12,057 nt of DNA from Deltaproteobacteria bacterium (GTDB taxonomy: Bacteria > Desulfobacterota > Desulfarculia > Adiutricales > Adiutricaceae): assembly GCA_031278795.1 (NCBI GenBank), contig JAITJT010000080.1, forward strand, positions 1-12,057, read 5' to 3'. This document shows positions 5,517 through 12,057 of this stretch, one piece after another. The position numbers were made by a program, and so were the translations under genes. Every line of letters starts with the position of its first letter. Within the stretch, counting starts at the first letter, position 1. The notes below the pieces were generated by a model. The model saw nothing but the letters and a program-made list of their open reading frames with translations. It was not told the origin of the DNA and did not search any database.

Positions 5517-7484
5517 TTAGGTTATGAAAAAGCTGTCCTTGAAGATTTTGAAGATGTGCGAGGCCTCCCTTTTGTGGCCAGGGTGCACCTGCACGGTGTT
5601 GTGGAACTTGAGGGTGTGGCAGACCAGTCTCCAAAGGCTCAGCTGGAGGGCCAGCTCCTCTTGGCTCCTGGCCGTAGAGGAGAGGCTGAGGCTTATGTTT
5701 TGGGCCTGCATGGTGTTGGTCAAGAAGTTGGCGGTGGCGTAGGTGTTGAGGCTTATGGGCCTTCCCCGGTCATAGAAGGGTATTTGGATGCTCACCTCCT
5801 CGTGTCCAGCGGAACCCGAAGATGGGATGCTAGAGACGTAGCTAGCCTGGCGGTAGCCGTAGAGGATGCCCCTCAGGGTGGCGCAAAGGGAATCGGCCAG
5901 CTGGGGGTAGATTTTCCGGGAGGGGGTGAGCTTGTCGTGGGCGCGGATCTTTAGATGCCCCTCCCCGGGAAAATCCAAGATGATTGAGACGCTGGCGATG
6001 ACAAAGGGCGGATTATTTTCCGTCATGATGACTCCGTGGGTGGTTCGGTAGTTGCCTTTGTCGCCGTTTACGCTTGTTGGGTTGAAGTGGTAATAATCCA
6101 TGACCTTGGAGACAGAGGCCATGAACCAGAAAATTTTATATGAGGCGAAAGGATCCAGGAAGCTATCGAAGGCGCTTTTCTTATGGAACAAATTGCCATC
6201 CAGTTCCGCTATGGGGCGGATGAAGTTGGAGCTGTGCTTGAAAACCATCAAGCGCTCCGGAAAGGAGAGCTCCAGCCTGAAGTCTAGCTGCCTGCCTTCT
6301 ACGTTTGCGAAAAAGTTGAAATGCCCCCCGTTCATGTAGCCCGAGAACTTTGGCGCCTCTCTATGACTTCCAGTCTGCTCAAAAAATCTAAAAAGAGAAA
6401 GCCCCATGTAGGAGCGGGGGCTGAGCTTTTCCTCAGAGAAAAAGAGGTCTCCCTCGGGAAAACTTAACCTGAACTGCCTAGGTGAGAGTAGCGTGGAGCT
6501 AAGCGGCACGATCATGGTGTAATAATCGATATGTATCGTGGTGAGCTCGCCTGTGTACTCAAAGTTAAAAAGTTTGGGTTGTCCGAAATCTAAAAGTAGC
6601 AAAAAGGTGGACACCGCGAGCACAAAGCCAAAGAAGATTGACGTGACGTGGCGCTCTTTTAGGATATGCCCAATTATTTTGGAGACCATATTATCGCCAC
6701 TGGACAACCTAAAAAAGATGCTCCGGAAAATGGCTGAAAGCACGACCAGGATATAGGCTAATATAACCGTGTAGGAAATGATTAAAACGCCAAGATAGAC
6801 GGCTGGCTTATACTTTATGCTCACAGCCCAGAAGATGGAGATCAAAAAACTGAAAAAAGCGCAAAATAAGGCGCATAAAAAAACAAAAGTCAAAAAAGGT
6901 GATTTATATAGCGATAAATACAAGGCAATAAGCGCAAATACTATGACAGCCGCGAAAGTCCTGGAGGAAATTTCCGGGTAGCTGGAGTGGTAATAGTCCG
7001 GGTAATTGAAGCTTGCGGCGGTTATGGCGACCGAGATTACGCTTATGAGGAAAATGCACAGGCCCTTGATGAAAAAACTTTTTTTAGGGCTTGTAACGGC
7101 GCTGTAGTTGTAGTCAGCTTCAGCTTCCAGATATATAAAAGGAATAGCTAAAAGAAACAGCCTTAGAAGCGGAAGGGAAAGGGCCCTATGGTCACCAATG
7201 GACGCTGGAAGGGAAAACTTCTCCGGAAAAAATACGAAAAAGGAAACGAAGAGCGATAGGGTGAAAAAGAAGGCCACAATGCTGTTCGCGTGGGGATTCT
7301 CATGATATTTGACAAGAGTCAAAACCACCAAAAATATTGGCAGTATCACTAAGAATGGAAAATAATAAAGCGCTGATAAATTTTCTACCTTATGAAAAAT
7401 GATGAGAGGCAAGATAACGTTAGTAATAGCCATGAAGTACTTGGGTGCGCTGGAAATTTTGACTGTCGACATTTCTTTCACCAT
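5517..7484 (-). CDS. Unrecognised 655-residue polytopic membrane protein with large soluble C-terminal half
   Basis: I do not recognise a family. Residues 1-300 hold about nine hydrophobic helices, roughly 16-31, 38-58, 68-86, 101-119, 140-158, 174-192, 196-221, 227-257 and 280-299. Residues 300-655 are hydrophilic, with alternating patterns suggesting beta structure, and contain no nucleotide-binding, protease, kinase or transferase motif that I can identify. There is no cleavable signal peptide. The DNA of the membrane half is richer in A/T than that of the C-terminal half, which its Phe/Ile/Leu content partly explains. ATG 7484 follows GGGA by 4 nt; ATG 7472 (MSTVKIS) is an alternative start. 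The leader carries an 11-bp hairpin, and a promoter lies at 7562-7552, so it seems monocistronic. A membrane-anchored sensor or envelope component is conceivable, but no function is claimed. Confidence 0.85.
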   Translation of the reverse strand: MVKEMSTVKISSAPKYFMAITNVILPLIIFHKVENLSALYYFPFLVILPIFLVVLTLVKYHENPHANSIVAFFFTLSLFVSFFVFFPEKFSLPASIGDHRALSLPLLRLFLLAIPFIYLEAEADYNYSAVTSPKKSFFIKGLCIFLISVISVAITAASFNYPDYYHSSYPEISSRTFAAVIVFALIALYLSLYKSPFLTFVFLCALFCAFFSFLISIFWAVSIKYKPAVYLGVLIISYTVILAYILVVLSAIFRSIFFRLSSGDNMVSKIIGHILKERHVTSIFFGFVLAVSTFLLLLDFGQPKLFNFEYTGELTTIHIDYYTMIVPLSSTLLSPRQFRLSFPEGDLFFSEEKLSPRSYMGLSLFRFFEQTGSHREAPKFSGYMNGGHFNFFANVEGRQLDFRLELSFPERLMVFKHSSNFIRPIAELDGNLFHKKSAFDSFLDPFASYKIFWFMASVSKVMDYYHFNPTSVNGDKGNYRTTHGVIMTENNPPFVIASVSIILDFPGEGHLKIRAHDKLTPSRKIYPQLADSLCATLRGILYGYRQASYVSSIPSSGSAGHEEVSIQIPFYDRGRPISLNTYATANFLTNTMQAQNISLSLSSTARSQEELALQLSLWRLVCHTLKFHNTVQVHPGHKREASHIFKIFKDSFFIT

Positions 7485-7511
7485 TTTGTCCCAGTTACAG
7501 AAACAACCCTA

Positions 7512-7537
7512 CTTGAAGGTGGAGCGCCACCTTCAAG
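7512..7537 (-). promoter_or_regulatory. Perfect 11-bp hairpin in the leader of the membrane-protein gene
   Basis: CTTGAAGGTGG and CCACCTTCAAG (7512-7522, 7527-7537) form a perfect 11-bp stem with a 4-nt loop. It lies 28 nt before the ATG at 7484, and its base is 14 nt after the predicted -10. No T-run follows on the minus strand, so it is more likely a 5' stabilising stem or protein-binding site than a terminator. Confidence 0.6.
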
Positions 7538-7551
7538 CCTATGGTGAAAAA

Positions 7552-7562
7552 AGTATATCAAA
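7552..7562 (-). promoter_or_regulatory. Extended -10 promoter of the membrane-protein gene
   Basis: On the minus strand TTTGATATACT is an extended -10 (TGn-TATACT, hexamer 7557-7552). No good -35 is seen 16-18 bp upstream (ATAAAA at 17), which extended -10 promoters can tolerate. The predicted start is near 7545, giving a leader of about 60 nt. Confidence 0.5.
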
Positions 7563-7862
7563 GGATACAAATATTTTTATTGAGTAAAACAAAAAAGAAA
7601 AATTTTATTTTTGTCACTCACTTAAATCAAAAACCCGGACGACTTAGTGCTTACTTCATGGATCAAGATCTATTCATATAACGCTTAAAATTTTGAACGC
7701 TTATCAAAGAGCCAAAAAATTATAATTAGAATAAGATCTTCTATAAAGTTATCGCGCCACCCCTGGAAAAAGATACAGTTAGGCCTGGGTTAGGGGATTT
7801 TCAAACAATTAGAGCGGCAAAATTAAAAAGTCAAGCGACTACGGCAAATGAAATAAAAAAGC

Positions 7863-10688
7863 TCACTCTATATCATCGCCAGTATCCACGTCTTCAGGGA
7901 CGGCTCCGTTCGCGCCGTCTTTTGATTCGTCGGTTGCGGCTCCTTCCTCTCCACCCTCTCCATCACTTGCCTCTTCTGGCTCTTCCGGAGGTTCAGAGGT
8001 TATGAAGGTTATGGGATTGAGGCCACCTTGGTTGAACCTAAGCGTCATGTTGAGGGCGTTATAAAAAGCGTCAGGGTCTTCATATGACTCTTTAGTCTTC
8101 AAGGTGAGGGGAATCTTGGGAGACATATCGAAGGTGAGCGAGAGCGGTGTCTGCACAAACCTGGTGAAGCCCGTCACAAAATTGGGTTTTGACTCCAGGA
8201 AGGGATAATCGCTCAACCAGTCTTCAAAGGCCAAAATCGACATATCTTTGAGCTCGGTGACATGAATGTCGAGCTCCTGGCTGTTGAACTCAAAAATCTT
8301 GCTCACTAAGGAATTGTCCACATAGTTTAGCGCTACTCTGTTTATTTGGATATCATTAATCCTTTCCAAGAACGGCGCGTATTTTATTCTGGAGAGCTCG
8401 TCGATTTTGTCAGGTGTCAAGCCGCTGAGGCTAAGTATGCCGGAGAAGGTTCCCAGTTGCTCCAGCATTAATGATGAAAGGGTTATCTCATAGTCGCCTG
8501 TGTCTGGCGTGCCGTTAAGGGAAATCTCGAAGTTCGCGCTGTAGGACGGGAACTTGTTGAACTGTTGAAACTTCTCTAAGATATGAACCGAGATAAAGTC
8601 GTCGTTCAAGGTTTCCGGGAAAGAAAGCTTGATTCCGTCCACCGTGACCGTTCCCTTCTCAGGTAGGACTTCTGTCTTGAATGGGCCAGAGAGGAGAATT
8701 TTGTCGATGGAAAAGTTGTATTCCTCGGAATTTTCCAGCTTCAATCCGCTGAAGGTGGCCTTCTGGAAGGTCACTGGCATGGTGAAGGCATCGGATGCCC
8801 TGAAGGTGTCGGAGAGGACCCTTGAGAAGCTTGGCTTGTAGTAGTCGGTTCGCAAGCTCTCGGTCACCATCTTGGCCCTCTGGAGTGCTACGGAAAAATC
8901 TAAGTCTGTGCCGACAAATGAGCTTATACCGCCTGTGATGTTGATCTTTATGGGATCGCTTGTGAGAGGCGAATTGATGACAAAATTCTCCTTGTAGAGC
9001 AAATCAGTAAGCTGAAAACTGGACGTTAGTCCAGGGCTTCTCAGATTGTCCACCTGGATTGCCCCGAAACCAAGTCTGAATACCTCCTCTTTTTGGTTGG
9101 TGAAACTAACCCAGGAGTTTTGCAGCTGGATTTTCTGGGACGCTAGGTTTAAGAGTACATCAGCGACAAGATCCGGCTGGGTGATTGTATCTTGAATATC
9201 CGGTGCCTCTATGTTTATGGCTTCTACCGCTGTGGTCTGGTAGAACGCTGGATTGGTCATGTCGCGGTGGAAGCTTTTGAAGTTCTTGAGCTTAAGCGAG
9301 CCCAACATGGCGTGTTTAAGGAAGCTTATAAGTCCTGAGCTTGTTTCATTCTGCGAATCCGTGAACAGGAAGTCCTCGAAATCGATGCTTTCCACCACGA
9401 CATCCAGGGTAATTTCCCTTTCCGCCAGGTTCACGCTTATCACATTCAGGGAAAGGCTTTCAAAGACCTTTGTCTCTTTTTGCGACTTCCAGTCGGATAT
9501 GTTCAAAAGCGCGCCCAGGTCGGTGTTGATCGGGTGTTTTATCTCGATTTTCACAATGTGGAGGGAGCAGCCGAATTTCCTGGCGCGGAGCATTTTGTTT
9601 CTTTCGGCTATTTCCTCAGCCGACAGCCCAGGCTCCGCTTCGGTCTCGGCGGCTTCCTTCACCTCTCCTTCAGGCTTGGAGGCGCTCTTATCATCACCTG
9701 CGGGTTTGTCACCAGCGCTCTCTTCAACGGCGCCCTCTTCCTTAGCTGGTTGAATCTCCGGAAGGCTTTCACTCGTTATCCCAGAGACTTCCTCTTCTGC
9801 TTCATCCGCTGGCTCGCTATCGCCCTGGGAGGGCTCATCCTGAGTTTCTGGCGGGGTGTCCTCTGGGCCTTTCTGGTCGGAGCTAGCTTCTGGCTTAGCC
9901 GTATCAGGGCTTTTAGGCTCATCTGCTGCATCTTTATCGCTTTGGTCAGGGCTTTTCTGGTCGGAGCTAGCTTCTGGCTTAGCAGTATCAGGGCTTTTAG
10001 GCTCAACTGCTGCATCTTTATCGCTCTGGTCTGGGCCTTCCGTGTCCGCTGGTTTTGACCCGTCAGCTGCTTTAGGGGCTTCAGCACTGTCCGGGGTCTG
10101 GGCTGCACCTGCAGGTTTACTCTCGCCCGCGTCGGACTTAGGCGCGGGAGCGCCATCATCCTGGGGTGATTTAGTGTCTTCTGTTTTGGGCTTGTCAGCG
10201 CTCCCAGGTGACTCAGGGGCTTTAGTATCTTCTTGGTCAGCGCTCTCTGGTGACTCAGGGCCTTCTGCATCTTGCTTGTCTTTGCCCTCAGGTGACTCAG
10301 GGCCTTCTGCTTCGGGCGTTTCAGCGGCTTTATCGGCGGCTGGTGCCTGGGTGCCTGGTGTTTCCTTGGTTCCGGAGTCCTCAGGGGAGGATGGCTCTTT
10401 GGCGGCGTCCCCTTCTGGAGGTGCTGTGGCATCGCTTAAGCTTAGTTTGGGGTTTAGGCTGGTGATATCTCCCCAGACCTTTTCAAAGTCATTTATGGTG
10501 AGGGTTTGCCTAAATAAACTGTAAGAGTGATCCCTAACCTTCCAAGTTCCCTCTCCTAGGGCCGAGTTCATGACCGTGGAAAAGGAGTTCCAGGCCTTTT
10601 CTCCAAGATAGTGGCTTACTAAAAAATAGCCTCCAATCAGGACAATAAGGATAGCTAGGGTAATAGTCACTGGCTTCTTATAGCGCAT
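7863..10688 (-). CDS. Large single-span protein with Pro/Glu/Lys-rich linker and beta-rich domain (AsmA/DUF945-like layout)
   Basis: This protein has 941 residues. One N-terminal helix (7-27: VTITLAILIVLIGGYFLVS) without a clear cleavage site suggests a membrane anchor. Residues 85-355 are a low-complexity acidic linker rich in Pro, Glu, Asp, Ala, Ser and Lys, including an almost exact 28-residue tandem duplication (218-245, 246-273). Residues 365-895 alternate polar and hydrophobic, with many short beta-strand-like segments and LKLKNF or VNLAERE-type repeats, ending near IQINRVALNYVDNSLVSKIFEF. This layout resembles periplasmic AsmA/TamB-like or DUF945 (YdgA) proteins, but I see no motif proving membership. 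The tail (about 900-941) is acidic and Gly/Glu-rich. The start is supported by GAGG, 5 nt before ATG 10688. It is probably anchored in the inner membrane and exposed to the periplasm. Confidence 0.88.
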   Translation of the reverse strand: MRYKKPVTITLAILIVLIGGYFLVSHYLGEKAWNSFSTVMNSALGEGTWKVRDHSYSLFRQTLTINDFEKVWGDITSLNPKLSLSDATAPPEGDAAKEPSSPEDSGTKETPGTQAPAADKAAETPEAEGPESPEGKDKQDAEGPESPESADQEDTKAPESPGSADKPKTEDTKSPQDDGAPAPKSDAGESKPAGAAQTPDSAEAPKAADGSKPADTEGPDQSDKDAAVEPKSPDTAKPEASSDQKSPDQSDKDAADEPKSPDTAKPEASSDQKGPEDTPPETQDEPSQGDSEPADEAEEEVSGITSESLPEIQPAKEEGAVEESAGDKPAGDDKSASKPEGEVKEAAETEAEPGLSAEEIAERNKMLRARKFGCSLHIVKIEIKHPINTDLGALLNISDWKSQKETKVFESLSLNVISVNLAEREITLDVVVESIDFEDFLFTDSQNETSSGLISFLKHAMLGSLKLKNFKSFHRDMTNPAFYQTTAVEAINIEAPDIQDTITQPDLVADVLLNLASQKIQLQNSWVSFTNQKEEVFRLGFGAIQVDNLRSPGLTSSFQLTDLLYKENFVINSPLTSDPIKINITGGISSFVGTDLDFSVALQRAKMVTESLRTDYYKPSFSRVLSDTFRASDAFTMPVTFQKATFSGLKLENSEEYNFSIDKILLSGPFKTEVLPEKGTVTVDGIKLSFPETLNDDFISVHILEKFQQFNKFPSYSANFEISLNGTPDTGDYEITLSSLMLEQLGTFSGILSLSGLTPDKIDELSRIKYAPFLERINDIQINRVALNYVDNSLVSKIFEFNSQELDIHVTELKDMSILAFEDWLSDYPFLESKPNFVTGFTRFVQTPLSLTFDMSPKIPLTLKTKESYEDPDAFYNALNMTLRFNQGGLNPITFITSEPPEEPEEASDGEGGEEGAATDESKDGANGAVPEDVDTGDDIE
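9871..10038 (-). repeat. 84-bp tandem repeat, two copies, coding for a 28-residue duplication
   Basis: 9871-9954 and 9955-10038 are near-identical direct copies, differing at only a few positions, with period 84 bp (28 codons). The encoded unit reads PDQSDKDAA-x-EPKSPDTAKP onward to SSDQK. The high DNA identity, more than the protein alone would need, points to recent duplication by slippage or unequal recombination. Weaker copies of a GPESPE/APESP-type unit lie in the neighbouring codons (about 10235-10310). Confidence 0.9.
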
Positions 10689-10750
10689 AATTTCCTCGAA
10701 AATGACATATATATAATGTGGATTTTGTGGTCTTAGCTGTGAAATTCAGG

Positions 10751-10783
10751 CTCCCGCTGCCCTTGAAAGGCGCGGGAGTTTTT
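10751..10783 (+). terminator. Rho-independent terminator facing right with no gene upstream
   Basis: CTCCCGC and GCGGGAG form a 7-bp stem, continued inside by GCC/GGC with one unpaired T and a 7-nt loop; TTTTT follows. It is of good quality on the plus strand, yet the gene to its left is transcribed away from it. It may end a short RNA beginning near 10724 (TATAAT at 10712-10717, poor -35), or be a stem in the leader of the minus-strand gene. Confidence 0.65.
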
Positions 10784-11250
10784 GTTTGCAGGCGAGAGTA
10801 AGTTTTTTGAGTAGTCCAGGGCGCAGATATCCTGGCAATGTGCTTTAAACATGGGTAGTTTCATTAATAACACTATTTATATGCAAAATAATAATTATAT
10901 TCTATATATAGTAGTATTATGAGGTCAAAAAACTTAGCTCCGCTAGTATAGCACAATTAGCAGGCTTCTAGATCGTGTCTTTGCACTCCATCTTCCGCAG
11001 GCGACGGCTCTAGGCCCTCTTAGGGTAAGAAAGAGGCTTTTAGAGATTTCTTATTGAGAGAGAAAAGTGCGAAATGAGCCAATAAATGAAAAATAGCATT
11101 TACCCTTCAATTTAAATGTTATGGGCGCGCTCTCATGAGAATAAAAGCTTTAGCCTCTTTTACTCCCCTCAAACTTTTCATTTTTTTTACAAACGCTAAA
11201 CATCTATTTCGATCCCAGCGTCTATCCTAGGGTTATATATTCTGGAAGAT

Positions 11251-11256
11251 TATACT
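11251..11256 (+). promoter_or_regulatory. Possible -10 box of phnC
   Basis: TATACT lies about 80 nt before the phnC ATG. No consensus -35 is found at 16-18 bp, as is common for activator-dependent promoters. I could not identify Pho-box repeats. The call is weak. Confidence 0.25.
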
Positions 11257-11335
11257 TACCCACCATAAAGAGCCCTAGCGCTATATCCACTCTCAGAACC
11301 ACCTAAGACGTGCCTTAAGAATAAAGGAAACTACC

Positions 11336-12057
11336 ATGATCCACATCGATAACCTCAATAAGACCTTCGGTACAACTAAAGCCCTTTCCCAAGTTGAGCT
11401 GCACATTGAAAAAGGCGAAATGGTGGCCTTGATAGGGGCGTCCGGATCGGGGAAATCCACACTGATCCGCCACATGTCGGGGCTTTCAGCGTCCGACAAG
11501 TGCTCAGGTGTTCTCATGCTGGGAGGAAACGTGGTTCAAAGCGAGGGCATCATCTCCCGACAGATAAGAGAGATCCGTACGGGCATAGGGGTGATTTTCC
11601 AGAGCTTCAACTTGGTGGAGCGCCTAAGCGTTGAAAACAACGTGCTTTTGGGGGCGCTGGGCCGAACCCCGCTGTGGCGCTGCCTCACCACCTGTTTCCA
11701 TGCGGAGGACAAGGATCTCGCCAAAGTTGCCATGGACAGAGTCGGCATCCTTCCCACGGCCAAGCGGAGGGCCTCGACCCTATCTGGCGGTCAGAAACAG
11801 CGAGCCGCCATAGCCAGGGCCCTGGTTCAGAGGGCGGAGGTGATCTTGGCGGACGAGCCCATCGCCTCGCTGGATCCTGAGTCGAGCCGACGAGTGATGG
11901 AAATCCTCCAGAGACTAAACATAGAGGAGGGCATCACAATCGTGGTGAGCCTTCACCAGGTGGACTTCGCGAAAAAATTCTGCCCACGGGCCGTAGCGCT
12001 TGCCAATGGGAGAATCCTCTATGACGGGCCCTCCAAGGGCCTGAGTTCCGAACTCCT
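11336..12057 (+). CDS. phnC: Phosphonate ABC transporter ATP-binding protein PhnC, 3'-truncated
   Basis: PhnC is the ATPase that powers uptake of phosphonates (or phosphite/phosphate esters) with PhnD (binding protein) and PhnE (permease) at the inner membrane. The frame runs off the right edge after 240 codons of an expected 260-280. ABC motifs are complete: Walker [10 protein letters not shown] (34-42), Q-loop VIFQSFNLV with Q89, signature LSGGQKQR (149-156), Walker B VILADEP (169-175), D-loop SLDP and H-loop H207. The PhnC subgroup is indicated by TPLWRCL after [10 protein letters not shown], and by [30 protein letters not shown], whose LHQVD is typical of PhnC. ATG 11336 follows AAAGGAAA with normal spacing. 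No gene precedes it within 600 nt on the same strand, so it probably starts a phn operon continuing beyond the window. Confidence 0.93.
   Translation, partial: MIHIDNLNKTFGTTKALSQVELHIEKGEMVALIGASGSGKSTLIRHMSGLSASDKCSGVLMLGGNVVQSEGIISRQIREIRTGIGVIFQSFNLVERLSVENNVLLGALGRTPLWRCLTTCFHAEDKDLAKVAMDRVGILPTAKRRASTLSGGQKQRAAIARALVQRAEVILADEPIASLDPESSRRVMEILQRLNIEEGITIVVSLHQVDFAKKFCPRAVALANGRILYDGPSKGLSSEL

Larger units (their letters stand above)
7485..7862. other. Spacer between the two large minus-strand genes
   Basis: These 378 nt are AT-rich and hold no gene. The right-hand gene ends at 7863 and is followed on the minus strand by CTTTTTTATTT without a clear stem. The left end holds the promoter and leader hairpin of the membrane-protein gene. 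I see nothing else. Confidence 0.6.
10689..11335. other. Divergent spacer between the 941-residue gene and phnC
   Basis: These 647 nt contain no gene I can support. They hold a plus-strand -10-like TATAAT at 10712-10717, a clear plus-strand terminator at 10751-10783, a small CCAGG/CCTGG stem near 10817-10836, a very AT-rich block (about 10860-10920) where a minus-strand promoter for the 941-residue gene might lie, a weak CCTCTT/AAGAGG stem plus CTTTT at 11016-11041, and a -10-like TATACT at 11251-11256 ahead of phnC, itself flanked by CTAGGG (11227) and CCCTAG (11273). Confidence 0.5.

Noticed and set aside
9871..10038. CRISPR-like direct repeats
   Set aside because: The two 84-bp copies are directly adjacent with no spacers, and they lie in frame inside a coding region.
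9253..10524. Several long open frames opposite and out of frame with the 941-residue gene
   Set aside because: They mirror the GC-biased repeats of the linker codons on the other strand, have repetitive Ser/Gly/Leu or Pro/Lys/Gln composition and lack ribosome-binding sites; the minus-strand frame has a good start, TM anchor and ordered protein.
10935..11010. Possible degenerate tRNA in the phnC spacer
   Set aside because: GCTCCGCTAGTATAGC followed by AATTAGCAGGC recalls a D arm, but no matching acceptor, anticodon stem or T arm can be formed.

Overview
The window looks like part of a chromosome of a Desulfobacterota-type bacterium (the old Deltaproteobacteria). This rests on gene content (a divergent second EF-G, an HD-GYP protein with an N-terminal DUF3391 domain followed by yggS, and a small CxxC protein) and on style: fairly GC-rich genes with many CTC, AGG and ATA codons, separated by long, strongly AT-rich spacers with sharp GC-rich hairpins. 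No phylogenetic test could be run. There is no insertion sequence, phage gene or CRISPR array; the genes read as resident chromosomal loci.

Layout. 1-684 is the C-terminal end of an EF-G paralog. 685-1921 is a 1.2 kb AT-rich spacer with a 10-bp inverted repeat, a near-consensus sigma-70 promoter at 1330-1358 and several hairpins. 1922-4076 is a three-gene plus-strand operon: an HD-GYP cyclic-di-GMP phosphodiesterase, the PLP-homeostasis protein YggS, and a 69-residue four-cysteine protein that starts at a TTG overlapping the yggS stop. A terminator lies at 4226-4251. Next is tRNA-Asp(GTC) at 4419-4497 with its own promoter and terminator and a terminator-like hairpin in its leader. Three minus-strand genes follow, each apparently transcribed alone: a short class IV (PabC-like) aminotransferase (5345-4725), a 655-residue protein with about nine membrane helices and a large soluble C-terminal half (7484-5517), and a 941-residue single-span, low-complexity, beta-rich envelope-type protein (10688-7863). 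After a 650-bp spacer, phnC (phosphonate ABC transporter ATPase) starts at 11336 and runs off the right edge.

How the genes fit together. The plus-strand operon pairs second-messenger turnover with PLP homeostasis, and the nearby aminotransferase is a PLP enzyme, but nothing in the sequence shows a functional link. The two large minus-strand proteins have no recognised family and may act in the cell envelope. The most unusual recurring signal is non-coding: three separate promoters with the extended -10 motif TTTGnTATAmT (1353, 4323 and minus-strand 7557) are each followed within 9-14 nt by a perfect GC-rich hairpin, so that the predicted transcripts would start almost directly with a stem-loop.
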